From contig JAFPCT010000124.1 in assembly GCA_017390125.1 (NCBI GenBank), forward strand, positions 1 to 11,284: DNA of 11,284 nucleotides, given 5' to 3'. Made by a program: the position numbers and the translations under genes. Under the pieces are notes generated by a model. It saw only the letters and a list, made by a program, of their open reading frames with translations, was not told the origin of the DNA and did not search any database. Shown piece after piece: positions 1 to 5,548 of this stretch (its first letter is position 1; every line of letters begins with the position of its first letter). Origin of the DNA: Treponema sp. (GTDB taxonomy: Bacteria > Spirochaetota > Spirochaetia > Treponematales > Treponemataceae).

Positions 1-1063
1 AAACGTATGCCTCATCAGAATGGGTTACGGCTAGGAAAACACCGTCCTTGCTCAAATTCACTTTTTTAAGTCCTGTCTGAGTCAAAAGCAAGCCCGCCCG
101 TTTTTTTTCGTTCTTCTTGAAATAAACACCTGTCTTGTAAAGATCGTAATACGCGATGCCCGCATCAGAAGAAGTCAGAGAACCGTAGTAGGAAATGTCC
201 CTTGAGCGCGGCTTTTCAATTTTCACGTCCTTAGGAATTTCAATTGAATCATAAAAATCCTGCCAGGCTTTTTTCATCGTAATGCCGTAAACTTTCTTGA
301 AGCATGAAAAATAGGTCAGCTTTTTCAAACTGACGCAGGTCTGCCAGAATTCAGCGTATTTTTCCATTCCATACTTTTCTTGAAGCCATTTGCAGAAAGC
401 ACCGCCGAAAATATAGCTCGCGTTTGCCGAAGGATAAATGTCCCTTGCGCCCTGAACGTCCGCATAATCCGGGAAACAGCCTTCAATCTTTGCCTGTTTC
501 AGAATCTGTTTTGCATATTCGCTGTTCATCCGGCCTTCGCCGTTGTCGCTTTCAAGAGAGACAGTCGCACCTTCTGCAAAAAAAGTAGTTATTGTAATAA
601 GTGCCGGATTGTAAACATCACCAAAAATCCTGTCGAAATTATACAGCCCTTTGGAACGAGAATTATATGAGACAGCATGAATAAGCTCATGCCTGAAAGT
701 ACTTATAAATGTTTCACTGTGAACCAAATTAGAATCATAAGGCAGTGAATCATACATAACGATATGACTGAAAGGGAACAAAGAAAAATAGCCGTTGAAA
801 TCATCGCTGGCAGGAGTAATGATGACCGGAAGCCTGAAATAATGCTTCAATTCAAATTTTTCCGCAACTTCATCAAAAAGAGCGTCACCTTTTTCCTGCA
901 GAATTTTTGCGCTGTCTGCAGAATCAGGTGAATAAATAATGTCAAAATACTGGGTTTTTACAATCCGCAGTTTCCTCTGTCCGGACATCGGACCTTCATA
1001 ACCAAAAGCAGAAAGCCCTAGAGAAATCAAAATACAAGCAAGTAAAAAACTGTTTCTTTTCAT
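1..1063 (-). CDS. Exported HExxH zinc metallopeptidase, partial (C-terminus beyond left edge)
   Basis: The minus-strand frame is open from the ATG at 1061-1063 to the window edge, giving 354 complete codons. The N-terminus (MKRNSFLLACILISLGLSAFG) is a typical signal peptide, so the protein is probably exported. A gluzincin-type zinc site is visible: H125-E-L-I-H129 with a likely third ligand E164 in the context FFAEGA, the usual Glu-Gly-x-Ala arrangement of peptidase MA-like enzymes. After about residue 290 the sequence changes to short tyrosine/glycine-rich strands (ISYYGSL, GIAYYDLYKTG), which could be the start of a beta-propeller or other beta domain, but too little remains to tell. The gene starts 6 bases after the slyX-like stop codon and has no clear Shine-Dalgarno sequence, so translation is probably coupled. 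The substrate is unknown. Peptidase class is fairly sure from the motif and Glu spacing; the exact family is inferred. Confidence 0.8.
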   Translation of the reverse strand, partial: MKRNSFLLACILISLGLSAFGYEGPMSGQRKLRIVKTQYFDIIYSPDSADSAKILQEKGDALFDEVAEKFELKHYFRLPVIITPASDDFNGYFSLFPFSHIVMYDSLPYDSNLVHSETFISTFRHELIHAVSYNSRSKGLYNFDRIFGDVYNPALITITTFFAEGATVSLESDNGEGRMNSEYAKQILKQAKIEGCFPDYADVQGARDIYPSANASYIFGGAFCKWLQEKYGMEKYAEFWQTCVSLKKLTYFSCFKKVYGITMKKAWQDFYDSIEIPKDVKIEKPRSRDISYYGSLTSSDAGIAYYDLYKTGVYFKKNEKKRAGLLLTQTGLKKVNLSKDGVFLAVTHSDEAYV

Positions 1064-1069
1064 TTTATA

Positions 1070-1282
1070 TTAATAATGCGGAGGCTTGCGATTCGGAATA
1101 TCACCTTCCATTGCGTCCGACATTTCCCGGATTTTATCCGACATCAATTTTACTTCTTTTTTTAAGTTTTCAATAGTCCTTGTCTGCTCTACCGCAACCT
1201 GCTGAATCTGGCTTACAAAGTCTTCCATGTACGCAAGTTTCATCTCAATGGCAGTAAAGCGCTCGTCAGTTTCTTTTTCCAT
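1070..1282 (-). CDS. slyX: SlyX family protein
   Basis: A 70-residue acidic protein that is almost entirely predicted coiled coil (residues about 5-58, with regular hydrophobic spacing), ending in a Pro-Pro-His-Tyr tail. Length, the early segment resembling 'E.KLAYMEDFV..IQQVAVEQ', and the terminal PPHY are hallmarks of the SlyX family, small cytoplasmic proteins of unknown biochemical role named after a neighbour of slyD in E. coli. The start lies 3 bases after the upstream lipoprotein stop codon, and its stop is 6 bases before the metallopeptidase ATG, so it sits in the middle of a tightly packed transcription unit. Its Shine-Dalgarno sequence is weak, consistent with translational coupling. 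The family call is good; nothing in the sequence shows what it does here. Confidence 0.82.
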   Translation of the reverse strand: MEKETDERFTAIEMKLAYMEDFVSQIQQVAVEQTRTIENLKKEVKLMSDKIREMSDAMEGDIPNRKPPHY

Positions 1283-1285
1283 AGC

Positions 1286-1930
1286 TTAATTCTTAAAAAC
1301 AAGTTCTTTTTTCAAATTGATTATTTCAAGCAGGCGAACAGAATAGGAACTTGATTTTCCACGGACGTTCACAAGCGTAAAATTAACGACAGATTTTTTT
1401 ATCTCTTCAGAAACAACATCACCGTAAACAGAAGAAACCAATTCAAGGTATTCCTCGTCAGTCATTTTTTCACCGGTAAAAGAAGGAGCCATGAACATAT
1501 CAATGTAAGACTGCATTACCTGCGGCATGTTCTCATAAAGTGCAGAAAGATTTTTTTCAGAAAAAGTAAGTACCATCGAATTTCCGTTCTGGGAAATTTC
1601 AAGCATTTCCGAAAGATTAATGAAATCTGACTTGTCTTTGCTCAATTCTGCAGAAAGGTCCAGACTGTCTTTTGTCTCAGACACAGCCCTTACCTTTTCC
1701 AGATTGCTTTCTGCAAAAACTTCCTCAAACTGTGCCGTATCAAAAAGAACTTCACCGCCACCTGAAAGAGCAGAAACTGTATCCCAAAGAGCTGCTCCCA
1801 GAACGGTCTTGTAGTTTATGGCGCAGGAATCTTTTTTTGCCGTTATCTTGATCTCGCTTTTACAGGAACAAAATCCTGCCGCAAGTCCGATACACAAAAA
1901 AAGCATTCCAAGTTTTTTAGTAAGAAACAT
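1286..1930 (-). CDS. Putative exported lipoprotein, function unknown
   Basis: A 214-residue protein with a lysine-containing hydrophobic leader (MFLTKKLGMLFLCIGLAAGF) followed by Cys21 and Cys23. Neither fits the strict proteobacterial lipobox, but F-C-S-C23 or A-G-F-C21 is acceptable under the looser spirochaete rule, so lipidation at one of them is likely. The mature part is acidic and mixed alpha/beta, with an Asp/Glu/Ser-rich central stretch and no motif I recognise; no catalytic site is evident. A strong Shine-Dalgarno run (GAGGGGGG, 1940-1947) lies 9 bases before the ATG and fixes the start. The run begins immediately after the upstream NlpC/P60 stop codon, so the two are surely cotranscribed. 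Neighbours on both sides include envelope or exported proteins, which points to a periplasmic or membrane-anchored role, but that is inference. Confidence 0.75.
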   Translation of the reverse strand: MFLTKKLGMLFLCIGLAAGFCSCKSEIKITAKKDSCAINYKTVLGAALWDTVSALSGGGEVLFDTAQFEEVFAESNLEKVRAVSETKDSLDLSAELSKDKSDFINLSEMLEISQNGNSMVLTFSEKNLSALYENMPQVMQSYIDMFMAPSFTGEKMTDEEYLELVSSVYGDVVSEEIKKSVVNFTLVNVRGKSSSYSVRLLEIINLKKELVFKN

Positions 1931-1947
1931 CCCTTGTTTCCCCCCTC

Positions 1948-3111
1948 TTATTTTTTAGAAAACGCAGATAAAGGAAAGAAAATCCTTGCTCCCGTACAGA
2001 AGTCTAATCCTGCTGACGCTGACTTCGCAAAAGACAGGGCAGAATTTGATTCGTTATTATACACAGAATAACAAATATCTTGAACAATCTGTACTTTAAA
2101 ATCACCTTTAGTAAAAGAAGGTAACGAAAAACTTACACCAATTATTCCAGGAAAAACAGAAGCCTTAATCGAGTCTCCTGTGTCAGGAGTTCTGCAGTCG
2201 CCGAAAGAAAACATCGGACCTGCATAAGCCCTGAAATAGTCCCCTACGTAAAGCGACGCAATAAGCGGCATCTGAAAAGCCTTTACACCGTAGTTCCAGC
2301 GCAGAAGAATGCCCAATCCCGGAGAAAGAGTCTTTCCCCTGTAGATAATGTCTCCTTCTGTAGAAAGCCCGCGGAAGTTAGGCATGAACTTTCTTTCTGT
2401 GAACAATGACCAGTCCATCATTGTATATGCAGCAAAAGCAAGATGGTCTGCAAATCCGCCGTCCCCGGAGTAGGACATGTAGGAACCTTCGTTGCTTACC
2501 ACATCCTTTTTCTGCGTGCTCTTTGAATTAGATGAATTCTTCTTTGGCGTTGACTTTGACTTCTTCGAAGCATTTATTGCATTCGAAGCACCGTCATTCT
2601 CATAAAGACCTGCATCTGGCAGAAATTTACCGCAGGAAACGTATTTCCCGCGCCAGTATCCCTCTCTCAGGGAAGAAACAATCACGCCTGTATTCGGACC
2701 GTCGCTCAACGCAGAAATGAACTGTCCGTTTCCGATATAAAGTCCTACATGGGAAATAGTGCCGTCACCAGTAGTCTTAAAGAACAGCAGGTCGCCAGGT
2801 TCCTTCTTATCGTTCGATACAATCCTGACCCGACTGTACATAGCCTTTACAGTTCTTGGCAGCTGATAGGAAATTGAATCATGAGCAACAGTATAAATAA
2901 GACCAGAGCAGTCAAAGGCATCCGGCCCAGTGGCACCGCGCACATAAGGAGTTCCAACATATTTTTTTGCCTCGGAAACAAGCTTTTCACGATAAACTCT
3001 GGATTCCGCTTCCGAAACTTCACGGGCAAAACACCTTACCGGAATGATAGCGACAAAAAACACAACCGTGAGCCATACAAATTCTTTTCTGTACAATTTA
3101 AAAAAATTCAT
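1948..3111 (-). CDS. Exported NlpC/P60 cell-wall peptidase with C-terminal beta-rich domain
   Basis: A 387-residue protein. Residues 1-29 form a basic-hydrophobic export signal (uncleaved anchor or signal peptide ending near R-C-F-A29). Residues 40-165 are an NlpC/P60 domain: KYVGTPYVRGA, then the nucleophile C68 in FDCSGL, PGDLLFF (105-111), and the catalytic H121 in SHVGLYIG. Enzymes of this family cut peptidoglycan stem peptides, usually D-Glu to diamino-acid bonds. The third polar catalytic position, normally His in 'FIHA', is S133 in 'FISA', so activity may be altered. Residues 170-209 are a Lys/Ser/Asn-rich flexible linker. Residues 210-387 are rich in alternating aromatic and glycine strands and end in a Phe-rich segment, like a small beta-barrel or beta-sandwich; I do not recognise the domain. 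The start at 3111 has a short-spaced AGGAT. It lies 42 bases behind the ModF-like gene and 17 before the lipoprotein. Confidence 0.88.
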   Translation of the reverse strand: MNFFKLYRKEFVWLTVVFFVAIIPVRCFAREVSEAESRVYREKLVSEAKKYVGTPYVRGATGPDAFDCSGLIYTVAHDSISYQLPRTVKAMYSRVRIVSNDKKEPGDLLFFKTTGDGTISHVGLYIGNGQFISALSDGPNTGVIVSSLREGYWRGKYVSCGKFLPDAGLYENDGASNAINASKKSKSTPKKNSSNSKSTQKKDVVSNEGSYMSYSGDGGFADHLAFAAYTMMDWSLFTERKFMPNFRGLSTEGDIIYRGKTLSPGLGILLRWNYGVKAFQMPLIASLYVGDYFRAYAGPMFSFGDCRTPDTGDSIKASVFPGIIGVSFSLPSFTKGDFKVQIVQDICYSVYNNESNSALSFAKSASAGLDFCTGARIFFPLSAFSKK

Positions 3112-3153
3112 ATCCTAATTATCGGAAAATTCTCTCTATTTTTGAACAAGAAT

Positions 3154-4767
3154 CTATCTTTCCAGAATTTTATACATCGGATCCTCATCCGGATGAAGTT
3201 CCAGAACATGCTTTTCACATTTCAGAACTTCACTCGGCTCGTGAGTAACGTGCAGGAAAGTAGTTGTTCCGCTTTCTGCAATTATATCCAGCAGATCAAG
3301 AATCTTCTGTCTGAACTGCTCATCCAGTCCGTGGCACGGCTCATCCAGAATCATCACCGGCGGACACTTTACGGCACCACGCAGAATAAGCACAGCCCTC
3401 TGCTCACCGTAGCTTAAAGAACCGAATGATTCTATTCCCCTGCCCTTGAATCCGCCCAGTTCCAGCCACCTCTCAGCAGCAGCCGCCTCAACATCACTTG
3501 GATTCTCATACAAACCGATTGAATCGTGGAAACCGCTCATGATTACGTCTCGCAGGCTTGTTCCTCCCAGCATTCTGTACTCAACGTGCAGACGGTATGA
3601 AACAATTCCAAGCCTGTGCTTTATGTCCCAGATTGTCTCACCTGAGCCGCGACGTGCACCAAAGATTTTTATGTCATTGCTGAATACCTGCATGTTGTCG
3701 CCGGTTATCAATTCAAGCAGAGTTGTCTTTCCGCTGCCGTTCGGCCCCCTTATGAGCCAGTGTTCTCCGCGGTTCAGCCGCCAGCTCAAATGGCGCAGAA
3801 CCTTGTGGTCATCCCAGCCTACGTTAACGTCATTCATGTCAATAAGAACATTACTTTCAGGCTGATAATGTTCCACGCCCATAACAATGTTTACTTCATC
3901 GCTCAAACGGCGCACAGTTGCCGCAAATTCTTCATAGTTCGCCTTTCGCTCAGCTTCAGCCTTCTGTGCTTTCTCTGCGGCAATTTTTTCGTAATCCGAT
4001 TTCTTTCCGCAAAAAGAAATGCTTCCGTCAGAAAATTCAACAACGTTCGAAATAGCCGCAGGAATCTCAACATATCGTTCCATGCTCAGGATAATCCGCG
4101 GGAAAGTCGAATCTGTCTTTTCTTCATTAAGCTGTTTTGACGCAATCGTATCGAAAAAGTCCAGAAGAATGCCCCGGCTCTCTGCATCCAGACCGGCAAA
4201 AGGATCACTCAAAATAAGAAGCTTTTTCTTTGAAACAAGGGCTCTGGCAAGAAGTGAACGCCTGATCTCTCCGGTGGACATGTACTTGATTCCCCGGTCA
4301 AGAATCTTCTGTACGCCGCACAACTTGATTTCCGGGTATGCGTCCAGCTGCTTTGCAATCTCAGGAACAGGAGCTCCCTTCTTTATTTTTCCAACAAGTC
4401 CTTCAGCAATAAAAATGCGCCCGGTACGGCCAATATCAACGCCGCCTTCAATATATTCGCTCTCATCATTTTCCCGCTCTTCCTGAATCAAACGTGCTGC
4501 CCGCTCAAGGGAAACTGTCTCCACAGAATCCTTGAACACATTGGAATACAGCGGAACATCTTCCACAGATTCCGGAGAATTAGGAACAAAATCAAGCCCG
4601 AACGACCCGTCCAAAGCCTTCAGAAAGTCTGCCTTTCCACCGCCGTTCGGTCCAATTGTAAGCCAGGCTTCTCCCGATTTCATTTCCCAGGTAATGTTGT
4701 TCAAAACTGTACCCCGGGAATTTTCTATTCTGCATTTATTTATTTTAACAAGACTAGTGCTTTCCAT
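3154..4767 (-). CDS. modF: ModF/PhrA-like tandem ABC ATPase
   Basis: A 537-residue soluble protein with two ABC ATPase domains and no membrane segment, matching the layout of E. coli ModF (PhrA, about 490 residues). The closest resemblance is in the second half, where the stretch after Walker A (FGARRGSGETIWDIKHRLG) is nearly the same as in ModF. Domain 2 is intact: Walker A G341-PNGSGKT348, signature LSYGEQ (451-456), Walker B MILDE (472-476) and switch H509. Domain 1 keeps its signature (S164-TGE) and D-loop (GLD, 192-194), but Walker A is GPNGGGKA, with Ala46 where Ser/Thr should bind Mg, and Walker B reads ILSDP, with Ser187-Asp188 in place of Asp-Glu. Domain 1 is therefore probably a regulatory or non-hydrolysing site. 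No mod genes are adjacent, so a molybdate role is not supported here. It is the first gene of the minus-strand envelope cluster. The ATG at 4767 fits homologue length, but no Shine-Dalgarno is visible. Confidence 0.85.
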   Translation of the reverse strand: MESTSLVKINKCRIENSRGTVLNNITWEMKSGEAWLTIGPNGGGKADFLKALDGSFGLDFVPNSPESVEDVPLYSNVFKDSVETVSLERAARLIQEERENDESEYIEGGVDIGRTGRIFIAEGLVGKIKKGAPVPEIAKQLDAYPEIKLCGVQKILDRGIKYMSTGEIRRSLLARALVSKKKLLILSDPFAGLDAESRGILLDFFDTIASKQLNEEKTDSTFPRIILSMERYVEIPAAISNVVEFSDGSISFCGKKSDYEKIAAEKAQKAEAERKANYEEFAATVRRLSDEVNIVMGVEHYQPESNVLIDMNDVNVGWDDHKVLRHLSWRLNRGEHWLIRGPNGSGKTTLLELITGDNMQVFSNDIKIFGARRGSGETIWDIKHRLGIVSYRLHVEYRMLGGTSLRDVIMSGFHDSIGLYENPSDVEAAAAERWLELGGFKGRGIESFGSLSYGEQRAVLILRGAVKCPPVMILDEPCHGLDEQFRQKILDLLDIIAESGTTTFLHVTHEPSEVLKCEKHVLELHPDEDPMYKILER

Positions 4768-4801
4768 GATGATTAAAGAATATCACAATGGGGTGTTCCT
4801 A

Positions 4802-4810
4802 TGCTATAAT
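4802..4810 (+). promoter_or_regulatory. Extended -10 promoter for the secreted-protein gene (leaderless)
   Basis: TGCTATAAT is an exact extended -10 element (TGn plus perfect TATAAT). No good -35 box is present at 16-18 bases upstream, as is allowed for extended -10 promoters. Only six bases (TTCCAC) separate it from the ATG at 4817, so transcription should begin at or next to the A of the start codon. It lies in the 49-base divergent gap shared with the ModF-like gene. Confidence 0.7.
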
Positions 4811-4816
4811 TTCCAC

Positions 4817-5350
4817 ATGAAGTTTCGCTTCTTCTGCCTGATTCTGGCATCAACTTTCTTTGCCTCATTCGCCCAGACAAAAACACCGGACATACACCAC
4901 AATCCCTGGGAACTGATAGTCTACCGCCCGGAAAATTCATCCTCAATGAATGAAGTCCGGTGCTACCTTAAAATAGTCGATGAATCAGGAAATGACGTCA
5001 CTTACACAGCCGCAAAAGCAACTTACGAATGGGCTTCAATTCCGGACGTAGTGAACAAGTACAAGCAAACCTACTGGCTTTCAGGAGGGGTTGCCATGCA
5101 TCTGAACATAAAACCAGGCAGATACAGAATATCCGTTTATACCCCGCCGGAAAAACAATATCCGTACCCTTCTGAAAAGCGCAGCCAATGGGAATCAAAC
5201 GTATTTGAATATGATACGGCAAATCCCCTAAAAGTGATTTTTGTAAGCCCTGTCTCAAATGAAAACGGATTCTACGCCGGTGCCTGGCACATAGACTACA
5301 AAGCCCCTGAATATTACAAATTCACAAAACCAAAAATGCTTTTGCATTAA
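4817..5350 (+). CDS. Small secreted protein of unknown function
   Basis: A 177-residue protein starting at the ATG at 4817. It begins with a clear signal peptide (MKFRFFCLILASTFFASFA, probably cut before QTKTP), so the mature product should be periplasmic or secreted. There is no lipobox Cys. The mature part looks all-beta: a segment of the type 'WELIVYRPENSSSMNEVRCYLKIVDESG', a central 'MHLNIKPGRYRISVYTPP' that resembles a strand pair of a carbohydrate-binding or carboxypeptidase-regulatory-like Ig fold, and many Tyr/Trp/Pro. I do not recognise the family. The reading frame stays open upstream to 4532, but that part is antisense to the ModF-like gene; the signal peptide and the promoter directly before 4817 decide the start. 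There is no Shine-Dalgarno, consistent with a leaderless mRNA. It is the only plus-strand gene here and ends before the bidirectional hairpin at 5375-5402. Confidence 0.75.
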   Translation: MKFRFFCLILASTFFASFAQTKTPDIHHNPWELIVYRPENSSSMNEVRCYLKIVDESGNDVTYTAAKATYEWASIPDVVNKYKQTYWLSGGVAMHLNIKPGRYRISVYTPPEKQYPYPSEKRSQWESNVFEYDTANPLKVIFVSPVSNENGFYAGAWHIDYKAPEYYKFTKPKMLLH

Positions 5351-5374
5351 ACCTTTATTTTCACCGGACATAAA

Positions 5375-5402
5375 AAAAGGACTTCCGATTGGAAGTCCTT
5401 TT
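5375..5402 (-). terminator. Rho-independent terminator behind tRNA-Glu (probably bidirectional)
   Basis: A perfect 12-base-pair inverted repeat (arms AAAAGGACTTCC and GGAAGTCCTTTT, loop GATT). On the minus strand the hairpin is followed by a run of seven T, starting two bases after the 3' end of the tRNA, so it ends tRNA transcription and perhaps carAB read-through. On the plus strand it has four T and probably also ends the secreted-protein transcript 25 bases after that gene's stop codon. Confidence 0.9.
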
Positions 5403-5404
5403 AA

Positions 5405-5476
5405 CATCTCCTACGGGAATTGAACCCATGTTGTCGGGATGAAAACCCGATGTCCTAACCACTAGACGAAGGAGAC
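5405..5476 (-). tRNA. tRNA-Glu (anticodon UUC)
   Basis: Read on the minus strand, these 72 bases fold into a full cloverleaf. The acceptor stem pairs GTCTCCT with AGGAGAT (one G-U pair at the end), the anticodon stem TCGGG/CCCGA closes a seven-base loop TTTTCAT giving anticodon TTC (Glu), and the T arm contains GTTCAAT. The D arm (GTCTAGTGGTTAGGAC) is the common bacterial tRNA-Glu form. CCA is not encoded (TT follows the discriminator G), so it must be added by the CCA-adding enzyme. It has its own promoter upstream and a terminator two bases downstream. Confidence 0.97.
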
Positions 5477-5489
5477 ATAAAGTATGCTA

Positions 5490-5518
5490 TTTATACTATT
5501 TTTTAATCACCTTGTCAA
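5490..5518 (-). promoter_or_regulatory. Sigma-70-type promoter of tRNA-Glu
   Basis: On the minus strand there is a perfect -35 box TTGACA (5513-5518), a 17-base spacer and a -10 box TATAAA (5490-5495). The predicted start lies about 7 bases before the tRNA 5' end. The -35 box sits inside one arm of the inverted repeat at 5505-5534. The strength fits a stable-RNA promoter. Confidence 0.88.
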
Positions 5519-5534
5519 GAGACAAAAGGTGATT
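5505..5534 (+). terminator. Hairpin between carB and tRNA-Glu, terminator-like on the plus strand
   Basis: An inverted repeat with arms AATCACCTT (5505-5513) and AAGGTGATT (5526-5534), extended inward by GTC/GAC across a two-base bulge. On the plus strand it is followed by six T (5533-5538), so it could stop rightward transcription from entering carB antisense. On the minus strand no T-run follows, so it is not an obvious carB terminator, though it may define the mRNA 3' end. It overlaps the tRNA promoter -35 box. Confidence 0.55.
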
Positions 5535-5548
5535 TTTTCAAAAAAAGC

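Noticed and set aside
380..670. Plus-strand open frame of 96 codons
   Set aside because: It is antisense to the metallopeptidase gene, whose minus-strand frame has a signal peptide and a HExxH motif.
2881..4486. Plus-strand open frames opposite the NlpC/P60 and ModF-like genes (2881-3417, 3446-3865, 3760-4140, 4019-4486)
   Set aside because: They are antisense to clearly recognised domains, overlap each other and have no translation signals.
3154..4767. Molybdate transport locus
   Set aside because: The ATPase resembles ModF, but no modA, modB or modC neighbour is present and the adjacent genes are envelope-related.
4532..4816. N-terminal extension of the secreted protein to 4532
   Set aside because: It overlaps the start of the ModF-like gene in antisense, puts the signal peptide in the middle of the protein, and lies upstream of the promoter at 4802-4810.
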